Below are positions 25,964 to 34,842 of a DNA stretch of 64,000 nucleotides, piece after piece. Source of the stretch: an uncultured Clostridia bacterium (GTDB lineage Bacteria > Bacillota > Clostridia > TANB77 > CAG-508); the NCBI GenBank assembly GCA_934169575.1, contig CAKPOA010000006.1:1-64000 (forward strand), given 5' to 3'. Made by a program: the position numbers and the translations under genes. Below the pieces are notes generated by a model that saw nothing but the letters and a program-made list of their open reading frames with translations, was not told the DNA's origin and ran no database searches. The stretch's first letter is position 1. Every line of letters begins with the position of its first letter.

Positions 25964-26965
25964 ATGCAAAAATTAGGAAAACAAACTATAAAATTTAATA
26001 ATCCACCCACAATTGTTGATTGTGCATGTATTGTCGGACCAAAAGAAGCAGATGGTCCACTAGCAAAATATTTTGACAAATGTTTAGACAATGAAATGTG
26101 GGGCGAAAAAACTTGGGAAAAAGCAGAAAGTAAAATCATAAAAGAAACTGTAAATACTGCAATATCTAAATCAGGTGTTGCAACTGATGATATTGAATAC
26201 TGTTTTGCAGGAGATTTACTTAATCAATGTATTTCATCAAGTTTCGGTTTAAGAGAATTAAACATTCCATTTTTTGGAATATTTGGTGCATGCTCAACAT
26301 TTGTAGAAGGTTTATCACTCGCCTCTGTTTTTGTAGAAAATGGTATAAATTATGCAATTTGTGCATCATCAAGTCATTTTTGTAGTTCAGAAAAACAATT
26401 TAGATTTCCATTAGAACTTGGAAATCAAAGACCACCAACAGCACAATGGACAGTTACTGGTGCTGGTTCAGCAATTATTTCAAGAACTGGACAAGGTCCT
26501 TTTGTAACACATATTACTTCTGGAAAAATTGTTGATATGGGAATTAAAGATGGAAATAATATGGGGGCAGCTATGGCACCAGCGGCATTTGATACTATTA
26601 TAGCTCATTTTCAAGATACAGGTAGAACACCAGATTATTATGATGCTATTTTTACAGGTGATTTAGGATATATTGGAAAAGATATTTTGATTGATTTATG
26701 TAAAAATGCTGGATATGATATTTCATCAATTTATGATGATTGTGGAGTTTTAATTTTTGATAGAAAAAAACAAGACACTCATTCTGGTGGAAGTGGTTGT
26801 GGATGTTGTGCAAGTGTTTTTTCAGGTTATTTATTCAAACAATTAAAAGAACAAAATTTAAAACACATATTATTAATTGCCACTGGTGCACTTATGAACT
26901 CAACAAGTTCTCAACAAGGTGAATCAATTCCAGGAATTGCCCACGCAGTTAGTATTGAAATTTAG
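25964..26965 (+). CDS. spoVAD: Stage V sporulation protein AD
   Basis: 333 residues with a thiolase-like fold: start QTIKFNNPPTIVDCACIVGPKEADGP, GDLLNQCISSSFGLRE, FGACSTFVEG with the thiolase-position Cys, and the Cys-rich GGSGCGCCASVFSGY near the end. SpoVAD binds dipicolinic acid for uptake into the forespore. GAAAGGA site before the ATG at 25964. It is followed after 16 bases by spoVAE. Confidence 0.95.
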   Translation: MQKLGKQTIKFNNPPTIVDCACIVGPKEADGPLAKYFDKCLDNEMWGEKTWEKAESKIIKETVNTAISKSGVATDDIEYCFAGDLLNQCISSSFGLRELNIPFFGIFGACSTFVEGLSLASVFVENGINYAICASSSHFCSSEKQFRFPLELGNQRPPTAQWTVTGAGSAIISRTGQGPFVTHITSGKIVDMGIKDGNNMGAAMAPAAFDTIIAHFQDTGRTPDYYDAIFTGDLGYIGKDILIDLCKNAGYDISSIYDDCGVLIFDRKKQDTHSGGSGCGCCASVFSGYLFKQLKEQNLKHILLIATGALMNSTSSQQGESIPGIAHAVSIEI

Positions 26966-26981
26966 GAGGATATGATTAATT

Positions 26982-27368
26982 ATGGAATTTTTTAATGGTT
27001 TTGATTGGATGCAATTATTCAGATGTTTTATTGTTGGAGGAATTTTATGTATTATTGGTCAAATATTAATTGATAAAACAAAACTTACTCCTGCAAGGAT
27101 TTTAGTTATATATGTTACAGCTGGTGTTATATTAGGCGGACTTGGTATTTATCAATATTTAGTTGATTTTGCTGGAGCAGGTGCAACAGTTCCGCTTACA
27201 GGTTTTGGCTATAACTTAGCAAAAGGTACAATAGAAACTGTAAAACAAACAGGCTTAATTGGTGCATTTACAGGAGGACTTAAAGCAAGTGCTGGAGGTA
27301 TTGCTGCTGCAGTATTTTTTGGATATATAGCATCTCTTATTTCTAAACCTAAAATGAAAAAACAATAG
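26982..27368 (+). CDS. spoVAE: Stage V sporulation protein AE (AEb-type)
   Basis: 128 residues, four membrane helices, with RCFIVGGILCIIGQILIDKT and DFAGAGATVPLTGFGYNLAKG, the latter echoing the SpoVAC motif. Partner of SpoVAC/AD in dipicolinate transport. TAGGAGGA site. Followed by a bidirectional terminator. Confidence 0.94.
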   Translation: MEFFNGFDWMQLFRCFIVGGILCIIGQILIDKTKLTPARILVIYVTAGVILGGLGIYQYLVDFAGAGATVPLTGFGYNLAKGTIETVKQTGLIGAFTGGLKASAGGIAAAVFFGYIASLISKPKMKKQ

Positions 27369-27400
27369 GATGGCTTGAAATTAAGCCATTCTATTGTTTT
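27363..27400. terminator. Bidirectional terminator between spoVAE and ftsZ
   Basis: 14-bp stem (27363-27376 with 27383-27396, one G-U pair) between the two convergent stop codons. T run on the plus side. Confidence 0.85.
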
Positions 27401-28521
27401 TATAATCCTTTATTTTTATTTTTTCTAAGGAATGATGGTATATCCAAATCATTTTGAGAATTGCCAAGATCTTGACTTGATGGTATAGAATTTATTTTCT
27501 TTTCCCATGTTTTTGGAGCACTTTTATCTCCTCTTAAACTATTTGTTTGTTCTGATGTGTCATCAAAACCTGTTGCAATAACTGTTATTTGAATCTCATC
27601 ATTCATTGTTTCATCAATTACTGTACCAAATATAATATTTGCTTCTGGGTCAACACTGCGTTGAACAAGTTCAGCAGCTGTATTTACTTCTTGAAGACCT
27701 AAATCTTCTCCACCAGTAATATTTATAATTACACCTCTAGCACCTTCTATTGTAGTTTCAAGTAATGGACTTTGAATAGCTTGTTTTGCAGCATCTTCAG
27801 CTTTATTTTCTCCAGAGGCTCTACCAATTCCCATATGTGCCATACCTGTATTTAACATTATTGTTTTAACATCTGCAAAATCTAGGTTTACAGTACCTGT
27901 AACAGTTATTAAATCTGATATACCTTGAACACCTTGTCTTAAAATATCATCTGCCATCATAAAAGCTTCTGTCATTGAAGTTTTTCTATCAATTACTTGA
28001 AGTAATTTATCATTTGGAATTACAATTAAAGTATCAACTTTTCCTTTTAGACTTTCAATTCCTCTTTCAGCTTGTGCTAAACGTTTTTTTCCTTCAAATG
28101 TAAATGGTTTTGTAACAACACCTATTGTTAATATTCCCATTTCTTTTGCAATACCTGCTACTGTTGGTGCAGCACCTGTTCCAGTTCCTCCACCCATTCC
28201 TGCAGTAACAAATACCATGTCTGCTCCGCGTAAAATTTCTGTTAATTCTGTTTTGCTTTCTTCTGCTGATTGTGCTCCAATATCTGGATTAGCACCAGCT
28301 CCTAAACCTCTAGTTATTTTTTCACCTATTTGAATTTTTGTATTTGCTTTTGATTTTTGTAGAGCTTGTCTATCTGTATTTACAGCTATGAATTCTACAT
28401 TTTTTATTCCTAATTCTAGCATTCTGTTAACTGCATTATTTCCAGCTCCACCTACTCCTATTACTTTTATTGTTGCTGTTCCATCTTTCATTGTTATGTT
28501 ATCATCTTCAAAATCCATCAT
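27400..28521 (-). CDS. ftsZ: Cell division protein FtsZ
   Basis: 373 residues. N-terminal GTPase domain with IKVIGVGGAGNNAVNRM and the tubulin signature GGGTGTGAAP (about 107), followed by the C-terminal domain and the variable linker. The tail IPSFLRKNKNKGL holds the conserved FtsA/membrane-partner peptide. FtsZ builds the division ring. Start ATG 28521 with GGGAGG 11 bases upstream; a GTG and a second ATG flank it. It follows ftsA by 75 bases. Confidence 0.97.
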   Translation of the reverse strand: MMDFEDDNITMKDGTATIKVIGVGGAGNNAVNRMLELGIKNVEFIAVNTDRQALQKSKANTKIQIGEKITRGLGAGANPDIGAQSAEESKTELTEILRGADMVFVTAGMGGGTGTGAAPTVAGIAKEMGILTIGVVTKPFTFEGKKRLAQAERGIESLKGKVDTLIVIPNDKLLQVIDRKTSMTEAFMMADDILRQGVQGISDLITVTGTVNLDFADVKTIMLNTGMAHMGIGRASGENKAEDAAKQAIQSPLLETTIEGARGVIINITGGEDLGLQEVNTAAELVQRSVDPEANIIFGTVIDETMNDEIQITVIATGFDDTSEQTNSLRGDKSAPKTWEKKINSIPSSQDLGNSQNDLDIPSFLRKNKNKGL

Positions 28522-28595
28522 CACTTAATTTTCCTCCCTTTCATCTAAGCCCCTTAGATTAAACTTAAATATGTATTTTATAAAATTTAATTATT

Positions 28596-29825
28596 TTAAC
28601 TGTAAAAAAATTCTTTTATTCTTGTAATTGCTATTTTTAGAATACTTTCTTTAGAATTTGTATCAATTCTACTTGAAACATTTTTAGTATATGGTCTTGC
28701 TGCTATATATCTAATTAATGCATAACAAGTTCTATATTCAGGTTTTACAGAGCTTATAGCTCTACCTGTAGAAATTTTTACTGGTATATTTAATGCAATT
28801 TTTCCAGCCACATCACTTTTTATTATATTTGTTATTCCCTGACCTGTTAATATTACATTATTAATTCTTGATTTAACTCCTTGGTTTGTTACATTTTTAT
28901 TTACTAAAGAAAATATTTCTTCAATCCTTGCTTCCATTATTTCTATTAGTTCTGAACTTTTTATAACCTTGTTTTTTCTTTCATTTTTACATGTATTTAG
29001 CATTATTTCATTATCATTATCAATAAATGATTTTAATGCAAATCCATATTGTCTTTTTAATTTATCTGCTTCTTCTTCAGAAATTGCAAGTACTAATGCT
29101 ATATCATTTGTGATATTGTCACCTCCTAATGGTATAGTATCTGTATATATAAATTTATTTCCTTCAAATACACCTATATCAGTATTTCCTGCTCCAACAT
29201 CTAATAACATTATATTATCATGTAGTTCATTTTTGTCTAACATTAAATTTCTTTCTGCAAGTGTTACTGGAACTAATCCATCTATTTCTATTCCAGTTTT
29301 TTTCAATATTCCTGTTAATCTTTTTACATATTCTTTTTCAGCTAGTATAACTTGTGCATTTACAGTAAAGCTAGAACTTAGATTTCCAATTGGATCTGTT
29401 GTGACTTTGCCATCATCTAATACAATTTCATCTACAACCACATCAACTATCGTTTGCTGTTCTGGTACTTCAATATCTTTAACTTGTAAAAGTGCATTTT
29501 GTAAATCTTTTTGTGTTATACCTGTAAATTTATCTTTAACTTCTTTTAATATACTATTTTGTACTATTGTTACATATTTACCAGGAATAGTTAAATATGC
29601 TGAATTTATTTTAAAGCCTACTTCATCTTCTGCTTCTTTTATAGTTTCTGAAATACTTGTACATATTGCTTCTTCATTAACTATCTTTCCTTTTTTCAAT
29701 CCGTTACATTTACAAGTGGTAGTGCATAAGATTTCTATCTGACCAAAATTGTTTACTTCCCCGAGTATTGTACAAACTTTTGATGTTCCTATGTCAATAC
29801 CAACTATGACATCACCCACTGCCAA
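28596..29825 (-). CDS. ftsA: Cell division protein FtsA
   Basis: 409 residues, actin fold with IVGIDIGTSKVCTILGE, a 1C-type subdomain, LLDVGAGNTDIGVFEGN, and VILTGQGITNI. The last residues (LKIAITRIKEFFYS) form an amphipathic helix expected to bind the membrane, tethering FtsZ. The start is a TTG at 29825, chosen because GGAGG lies 7 bases upstream; the GTG two codons on would be too far. TTG initiation may lower FtsA relative to FtsZ. A promoter and a TGTAAT array lie upstream. Confidence 0.95.
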   Translation of the reverse strand: MAVGDVIVGIDIGTSKVCTILGEVNNFGQIEILCTTTCKCNGLKKGKIVNEEAICTSISETIKEAEDEVGFKINSAYLTIPGKYVTIVQNSILKEVKDKFTGITQKDLQNALLQVKDIEVPEQQTIVDVVVDEIVLDDGKVTTDPIGNLSSSFTVNAQVILAEKEYVKRLTGILKKTGIEIDGLVPVTLAERNLMLDKNELHDNIMLLDVGAGNTDIGVFEGNKFIYTDTIPLGGDNITNDIALVLAISEEEADKLKRQYGFALKSFIDNDNEIMLNTCKNERKNKVIKSSELIEIMEARIEEIFSLVNKNVTNQGVKSRINNVILTGQGITNIIKSDVAGKIALNIPVKISTGRAISSVKPEYRTCYALIRYIAARPYTKNVSSRIDTNSKESILKIAITRIKEFFYS

Positions 29826-29862
29826 GATAATTCCTCCATTTTTTTTGATTTTTGTTATTATT

Positions 29863-29891
29863 TTTATATTACATTTTTAGACAATTGTCAA
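29863..29891 (-). promoter_or_regulatory. Promoter of ftsA-ftsZ
   Basis: Minus-strand TTGACA (29886-29891), 17-base spacer, TATAAA (29863-29868): near-consensus. Confidence 0.8.
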
Positions 29892-29898
29892 TAGTTTT

Positions 29899-29948
29899 TG
29901 TAATATTTTTGAAATATTTTTGACATATTATTGTAATATTATTTCAAT
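29899..29948. promoter_or_regulatory. TGTAAT-type array upstream of ftsA, 11-bp period (WalR-like)
   Basis: Plus-strand hexamers TGTAAT (29899), TGAAAT (29910), TGACAT (29921), TGTAAT (29932) and a weak TTCAAT (29943), each 11 bp apart, starting 8 bases upstream of the ftsA -35. In B. subtilis ftsAZ is a WalR target. Confidence 0.65.
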
Positions 29949-30003
29949 CTATTTTGTTTTATTTTTTAAAACTGTTTACCACCATTGATTTTCAAGATGT
30001 ATT

Positions 30004-30387
30004 TTACATAACTTGTTCTTTTTTCTTTTTCTTTCTTTCTTCAATTTTTTGTGACCATTTATCTATATAATATTTTCTAATAATTGTCAAGTTTATAAAC
30101 ATTCTTCCTACAAATACAACTATTGCTGCTAAATATATATCAACATCAAGTTTATTTCCCAAATAAGTCAATAATATAGATAATATTGCATTACAGAAAA
30201 AACCTGATATAAATACTTTTAAATTAAATTCACCTTTTAAAACTCCTGTAATTCCACCAAATACAGAATCTAAAGCTGCAATTATTGCTATTGCCAAATA
30301 ACTTGAATATGAATATGAAATTATAGGCAAATTAATTCCAACTAAAGCTCCTAAAATACAACCAATTAATATAGCTATAAATGCCAT
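30004..30387 (-). CDS. sbp: Small basic protein (DUF1290)
   Basis: 127 residues: three or four membrane helices then a strongly basic tail (KIEERKKKKKEQ). The order ftsQ-DUF881-sbp-ftsA-ftsZ is typical of Clostridia and bacilli, where this DUF1290 protein is called Sbp; its role is unknown but probably tied to division or the membrane. ATG at 30387 preceded by AAAGGG. Confidence 0.85.
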   Translation of the reverse strand: MAFIAILIGCILGALVGINLPIISYSYSSYLAIAIIAALDSVFGGITGVLKGEFNLKVFISGFFCNAILSILLTYLGNKLDVDIYLAAIVVFVGRMFINLTIIRKYYIDKWSQKIEERKKKKKEQVM

Positions 30388-30401
30388 TTTAATCACCCTT
30401 T

Positions 30402-31100
30402 CTAATTTTCTTCAATATATTTTGTTGTTATTTCTTCATCATATTTTTGAATGTTAACTTTCTTTTTTTCCTCTATTTTTATTTGTTGTCCTAAACTAGT
30501 TATTTTCTCAGCATATCCACCATTTCCAATTAATGAGCTTTTTAGATATTCAGAATTTCCTATAGCCTTTATTTCATATGGTGAAGTTACCCTCTGACTA
30601 TTGACTTTGATAAATGAATTATTTATTAATGTAATATATGTATTATTTATTACTCTTTGATTATTTATAGAAATTGCTTCTGCTCCAGCATCTCTTAAAT
30701 AATTTACTATTATCATTAATTCTTCTGCACTTATTTTTTGTTCTGAATTATCATTATCTTGTAGAGTTATAATAACTCCTTGTCCTTCAACATCAGTTTT
30801 TCCCAGCATTAAATTTAAATTTGCAAGTTCATCTTCAAGATTTTGTTTTGTTTGACTATCTGATGAAGATTGCTCTTTATATTTATTTAAAGTTTGTTCT
30901 GTCTCTTGATATTTCTGCTCTGTTTCTTCATATTTTGCTTTCCAGTTTGCAAGTTCTTGTTTTAAATCTTCTTCTCTCATTGTTTCAATTGATGATATAT
31001 CTGTTTCATATACAATTTTAAATTGCATAAACATTATCATAACAAGAATAAAACATGCTATTCCAGCAGTAATTATTATTGAAATCTTTCCTTTCTTCAT
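30402..31100 (-). CDS. DUF881 family membrane-anchored protein, copy 2
   Basis: 232 residues: N-terminal membrane helix, a coiled coil (about 40-95, Glu/Lys-rich), then the DUF881 domain with LMLGKTDVEGQGVIITLQD, LRDAGAEAISINNQRV and the SPYEIKAIG box. Extracytoplasmic. Paralogue of the adjacent gene. DUF881 genes sit in division clusters of Firmicutes; function not established. Confidence 0.88.
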   Translation of the reverse strand: MKKGKISIIITAGIACFILVMIMFMQFKIVYETDISSIETMREEDLKQELANWKAKYEETEQKYQETEQTLNKYKEQSSSDSQTKQNLEDELANLNLMLGKTDVEGQGVIITLQDNDNSEQKISAEELMIIVNYLRDAGAEAISINNQRVINNTYITLINNSFIKVNSQRVTSPYEIKAIGNSEYLKSSLIGNGGYAEKITSLGQQIKIEEKKKVNIQKYDEEITTKYIEEN

Positions 31101-31115
31101 AGTTTTCCCTCATTT

Positions 31116-31826
31116 CTATAATACAGATTTTGCATATTTAAAACTCATAATTCCAGTATATTTTGGAATACTAATTTTATCTCTTTTTTTAAATTCAGTT
31201 TTGACATTATAATCACCTAAAATGCTTAAATATCCACCTGCTCTATTTAAAGTTGATAAAAGTTCCGGATAACCTATAGCATTTATTGTAAATGGTGATG
31301 TTACTTTTTCTCCATTTACAGTTATAACATTACCATCACAATTTATGGCAGTTGTTCCTACAATTCTTTTTCCATTTATTTCAATTGCTTCTGCTCCAGC
31401 ATTTTTAAGTTCATTTACAACATTTAATAAATCTGTATTATGTATTAGTAAATCTTCAACTTTTAATGTACTTGAAGATGCGACACCATCTGCTAAAGTT
31501 ATTGATGCACCAGTTCCTTTTACATCTGTTAGTCCAAGTAAAACATTTGCTTCTTTTATCTGTTTTTCTAAATTTTTAAGTTCTTCATTATTATTTGTAG
31601 CATTTTCTCTTGTCTTTTCCAACTCACTTTCAGTTTTTTGTAATTTTTCATAAGAATTCTCATATTTTTCTTTCATCTTCAATACTTGTGTTTTAAGCTC
31701 GCTTTCTTCTTGTTTAACTCCAACTGTTGTACCATTATTATTAACAGTTTTAATTTGAACAACTATTCCTATTGTTAATATAAAGCACATTATCCCTATA
31801 ATTACATATTGCATTTTTTTACTCAT
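31116..31826 (-). CDS. DUF881 family membrane-anchored protein, copy 1
   Basis: 236 residues from the ATG at 31826 (GAAAGGAG site). Same plan as the next gene: membrane helix, coiled coil (about 40-90), DUF881 domain with LLGLTDVKGTGASITLAD, LKNAGAEAIEINGKRI and SPFTINAIGYPE. Tandem duplication. Between ftsQ and the second DUF881 gene. Confidence 0.88.
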   Translation of the reverse strand: MSKKMQYVIIGIMCFILTIGIVVQIKTVNNNGTTVGVKQEESELKTQVLKMKEKYENSYEKLQKTESELEKTRENATNNNEELKNLEKQIKEANVLLGLTDVKGTGASITLADGVASSSTLKVEDLLIHNTDLLNVVNELKNAGAEAIEINGKRIVGTTAINCDGNVITVNGEKVTSPFTINAIGYPELLSTLNRAGGYLSILGDYNVKTEFKKRDKISIPKYTGIMSFKYAKSVL

Positions 31827-31842
31827 AAAACTCTCCTTTCTA

Positions 31843-32886
31843 TCATTCTTCTCTAAAATACGCCTTAAATCCATTATTAAAATCACCATTTACAAATATT
31901 TTCCCGCTTTTTTCTTTTTCACTTTTTAATATTGTTTGAACATATAGCATTTTATTTGTGATATTACTACTATCTCCTAAAAATACTTGTTTTTTTTGAT
32001 TTTCCATTTCTAATACATATTCTTCATTTTCAATTTTTATTTTTGTTATTTCATCATATAAACTTAATTTTTTTGCACTATCTATTATTTTTAAAATTGC
32101 ATTAATATTCTCAATATCATCATTAGAAATTCTTTTATCATTTAATAAATTTTCTTGCTCTGTTTTAAGTCCTTCTATTAATGGAACATTTGCTTTTTGG
32201 CTTGACTTTTCTAATATATATCCCTGATAATCTAGATATACATAACTATCTATTACTTGAATTTGATATGCAACACTTCTTTCTTCAATATCTATTTCTA
32301 TTGTTGTTGGAAGTTTTCTTTTAATTACAACACTGTTTATATATGGGTTGGTTTTTATTTTTTCAGCAATATCTTTTTTATTATTTTTAAATATATTATT
32401 TTCCATCTTTAATTCTGACAAACTAATTATTGTTTCAGTTTCTATTTTTTTATTTCCTTCTACAACTATTTCATTTATATTAAATATTGGTGATACAAAT
32501 GCAAATATAATTGTTGCAATTATTATCAAAAGCAAAAGCAATATTTTTATAAATTTACTACTTTTTTTCTTTCTCTTCTTTTTATTTTGATTTTTGTAAT
32601 TATTATTTTTTTTCTTACTTTTGTTTGCTTTTTTAGGCATTTCTGAATTTGAATTTTGTTTTATTGGATCTTTTACAACTTTTATTTTATCTAAACCTAA
32701 TATCATATAATCTTTTTCATCATTCTGTTTTTGTTTTTTATTTAATGTATTTGTTTCTTTTTTATCACTTACTTTATTTCTTGTTGTTTTCCCATTTATC
32801 CTTTTTGTGACAAAAACTTGCTTGCCGTTTGCACTCATCTCACTTGTATCGTCTTCTTCAAAATATAAAAAATCATCTTTTTTCAT
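31843..32886 (-). CDS. ftsQ: Cell division protein FtsQ/DivIB
   Basis: 347 residues. A long basic cytoplasmic N-terminus with a Lys-rich stretch (NKSKKKNNNYKNQNKKKRKK) precedes one membrane helix (about 118-140). A POTRA domain follows (FNINEIVVEGNKKIETETII) and then the FtsQ beta domain (NPYINSVVIKRKLPTTIEIDIEER). It stabilises the divisome. Start ATG 32886 with AAAGGTGG. Twenty bases after the ROK kinase gene. Confidence 0.9.
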   Translation of the reverse strand: MKKDDFLYFEEDDTSEMSANGKQVFVTKRINGKTTRNKVSDKKETNTLNKKQKQNDEKDYMILGLDKIKVVKDPIKQNSNSEMPKKANKSKKKNNNYKNQNKKKRKKKSSKFIKILLLLLIIIATIIFAFVSPIFNINEIVVEGNKKIETETIISLSELKMENNIFKNNKKDIAEKIKTNPYINSVVIKRKLPTTIEIDIEERSVAYQIQVIDSYVYLDYQGYILEKSSQKANVPLIEGLKTEQENLLNDKRISNDDIENINAILKIIDSAKKLSLYDEITKIKIENEEYVLEMENQKKQVFLGDSSNITNKMLYVQTILKSEKEKSGKIFVNGDFNNGFKAYFREE

Positions 32887-32906
32887 CAAATTCACCACCT
32901 TTATTT

Positions 32907-33818
32907 TTATTGTAATACTGCCCCTATTATTCCAGCATCATTTTCAAATTTTGCTATTTCAATTTTAGGAATATATGATTTATAAAATGCATATTTTTTC
33001 TTTTCCATTTTATTTACAAGACTTTCATACATCCATTGTTTAAAATATGAAAAACTTCCACCAATACAAATTGCTTCTGGCAAAAATAAATCTATTAAAT
33101 TTGAAAAACCAATTACTAGATTATCTGTAAATTCATCCATTGCTTTTTGTATATTTTTGTTATCAATATTTTCTTTAACCAAATCACTAAAATATTTTTT
33201 CTCTAATATATTTTCATCATTGTAAATATTCTCTAATTCCTTAATAACTTTGTTTTTTAAAGCACTCATTGCAGCATATTTTTCAAAGCATCCTTTTTTC
33301 CCACAGTTACACAATATTCCATTTTTTTCAATTACCATATGCCCTATTTCAAACCCTAAACCATTTCTTGCAGCTAATAATTTATTATCTAAAAATACAG
33401 CACCACCAACTCCTGTACCTAAACATAAAAATATACAATCTTTATAATTTTTTAATGAACCATATTTTTTTTCTGCAAGTGCTGCAGCATTTCCATCATT
33501 TATAGCTTTTACTTTTGTTTTAAAAAATTTTTCCAAACTTGAAAAATCAATTTCTTTTATACCTAAATTATCTAATTTCATAGATTTCGTACCATATGCA
33601 ATTCCAGGTACACTTATTCCAATTAATTCAATATGTTCTTTATATTTATTTACTAATTCACCTATATTTTCTTCTAATAACCTAATGATTTTTTCTGTTT
33701 TTTCATCTTCTTTTTTATTTATTGTTTGTATTAATATTTCTTTTTTTTCTGCTATTTTTCCATTATTTACAAGTCCTATTCCTATATGACTTCCACCTAT
33801 ATCTACTCCTATTTTCAT
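32907..33818 (-). CDS. ROK family sugar kinase (glucokinase-like)
   Basis: 303 residues. Phosphate-1 loop IGVDIGGSHIGIGLV, FLCLGTGVGGAVF, the GHM plus zinc-binding CNCGKKGCFEKYAA motif that marks ROK kinases, and IGGSFSYF. It phosphorylates glucose or a related sugar. Start taken at the ATG at 33818, where the family begins; an ATG four codons earlier touches the GGAGG. First gene of the ftsQ operon. Confidence 0.88.
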   Translation of the reverse strand: MKIGVDIGGSHIGIGLVNNGKIAEKKEILIQTINKKEDEKTEKIIRLLEENIGELVNKYKEHIELIGISVPGIAYGTKSMKLDNLGIKEIDFSSLEKFFKTKVKAINDGNAAALAEKKYGSLKNYKDCIFLCLGTGVGGAVFLDNKLLAARNGLGFEIGHMVIEKNGILCNCGKKGCFEKYAAMSALKNKVIKELENIYNDENILEKKYFSDLVKENIDNKNIQKAMDEFTDNLVIGFSNLIDLFLPEAICIGGSFSYFKQWMYESLVNKMEKKKYAFYKSYIPKIEIAKFENDAGIIGAVLQ

Positions 33819-33861
33819 ATTTATTAACATTCCTCCATTAAGCCTTAAATTATATGTCCAT

Positions 33862-33891
33862 ATTATACCACTTTATCATTCATCTTGTAAA
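33862..33891 (-). promoter_or_regulatory. Promoter of the ROK kinase-ftsQ operon
   Basis: Minus-strand TTTACA (33886-33891), 18-base spacer, TATAAT (33862-33867). Confidence 0.6.
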
Positions 33892-33935
33892 TATTTTTTT
33901 TACTTTTTTCTTCATATTATTTATTTTTTATACAA

Positions 33936-33960
33936 AAAAAATCGGCATTTCCGCCGATTA
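33936..33960 (-). terminator. Terminator of tRNA-Met
   Basis: AATCGGC and GCCGATT stem followed on the minus strand by eight Ts. Confidence 0.9.
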
Positions 33961-33964
33961 AGTT

Positions 33965-34041
33965 TGGTGCTCCCTCAAGGATTTGAACCTTGGACCCACC
34001 GGTTATGAGCCGGTTGCTCTGACCAACTGAGCTAAGGGAGC
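33965..34041 (-). tRNA. tRNA-Met (CAU)
   Basis: 77 nt including an encoded CCA. Acceptor GCTCCCT pairs with AGGGAGC; T arm loop GGTTCAAATCC; anticodon stem CCGG with loop CTCATAA, anticodon CAU. It reads AUG as an elongator; a lysidine-modified Ile tRNA with CAU cannot be excluded from sequence alone. Own promoter and terminator. Confidence 0.9.
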
Positions 34042-34058
34042 TTTTTGCTACGTTTTTT

Positions 34059-34087
34059 AGTATACATTACTTTTTTATATTTGTCAA
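34059..34087 (-). promoter_or_regulatory. Promoter of tRNA-Met
   Basis: Minus-strand TTGACA (34082-34087), 17-base spacer, TATACT (34059-34064). Confidence 0.85.
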
Positions 34088-34127
34088 TAGTTTTTTTATA
34101 TTTTTTTCAAAAATTTTTCGCTACTTA

Positions 34128-34156
34128 TTGCAAATTTTTTCGCTTTATTGTATAAT
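34128..34156 (+). promoter_or_regulatory. Promoter of tRNA-Gly
   Basis: TTGCAA (34128-34133), 17-base spacer, TATAAT (34151-34156), 16 bases before the tRNA. Confidence 0.85.
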
Positions 34157-34172
34157 TAATTTATAAATTTTT

Positions 34173-34247
<75 letters not shown>

Positions 34248-34282
34248 TGACGAATCTGTTCGAACTTTTTGAATAGAGATAC

Positions 34283-34351
34283 AAATATCATTCTGAAAAG
34301 GATGGTATTTTTTTTTGCCAAAATATCATCCGATGGAAAGGATGGTGTTTT
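34283..34351 (+). repeat. Imperfect tandem repeat with hairpin after tRNA-Gly
   Basis: About 30 bp (AAATATCAT...GAAAAGGATGGTATTTT) is repeated imperfectly at 34283-34311 and 34321-34351. A 12-bp hairpin (34300-34311 with 34320-34331, one G-T pair) spans the junction with a T run in its loop; it may end the tRNA transcript. Confidence 0.6.
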
Positions 34352-34451
34352 AAAATGAAGATAATTAAAGAAGAATTACAATTGTAAAAGTCAATACAAA
34401 ATTGATAAAAAAATTTAAAATTAAATTGATAAAAAAATTACAATATTCGCC

Positions 34452-34480
34452 TTGCTTTTTTGTGTAAAACAGAGTATAAT
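34452..34480 (+). promoter_or_regulatory. Promoter of the 35-codon ORF
   Basis: TTGCTT (34452-34457), 17-base spacer, TATAAT (34475-34480), 50 bases before the small ORF. Confidence 0.75.
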
Positions 34481-34529
34481 TTAAACATCCTTTTCATAAA
34501 GGAAATCTTTTTGAAGGGGGTGATGCTAT

Positions 34530-34637
34530 ATGACCAATGCAGAACTAATCTTAAAATTAGTTGAAATGCTTATTGAATCTGAAAAGAAACAACAAGCAGA
34601 AAAAGCTAATGGACAGAATGGTCAGAACAGGGATTAG
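34530..34637 (+). CDS. 35-residue small protein, unknown
   Basis: ATG at 34530 preceded by GAAGGGGG. The product has an amphipathic N-terminal helix (ELILKLVEMLIESEKKQQAEK) and a short polar Gly/Asn/Gln tail. The gene has a promoter (34452-34480) and a terminator (34652-34690), so it is a self-contained unit of about 200 nt. It is not strongly hydrophobic, unlike type I toxins. It could be a small regulatory peptide, or the transcript may act as an RNA. No family recognised. Confidence 0.6.
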   Translation: MTNAELILKLVEMLIESEKKQQAEKANGQNGQNRD

Positions 34638-34651
34638 TACATAACTAATCA

Positions 34652-34690
34652 TAAAGGGATAGTAACTTCCATTTGCTATTCCTTTATTTT
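34652..34690 (+). terminator. Terminator of the 35-codon ORF
   Basis: TAAAGGGATAG and CTATTCCTTTA stem (one G-T pair) followed by TTTTTAT. Confidence 0.8.
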
Positions 34691-34842
34691 TATACAAAAC
34701 AAAAGAGATGCCTTCTTCCATTGCACCTCTTTCTAACTATATGACTTCTGCAGAACTTTAGTCAAATTTTAAGCTATTTATATTTTACTACGAAAAAATG
34801 AATTTGTCAAACGATTTTCAAACTTTTTTTCAATTTCTATAT

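Noticed and set aside
28969..29742. Plus-strand ORF of 257 codons
   Set aside because: It is wholly antisense to ftsA, Ser/Ile-rich shadow composition, and lacks a ribosome site.
34557..34721. Minus-strand ORF of 54 codons with a hydrophobic segment opposite the small peptide gene (possible type I toxin)
   Set aside because: It overlaps the terminator of the plus-strand unit, its GAGGTG sits only two bases from the ATG, and no promoter is visible. The plus-strand unit is better supported.
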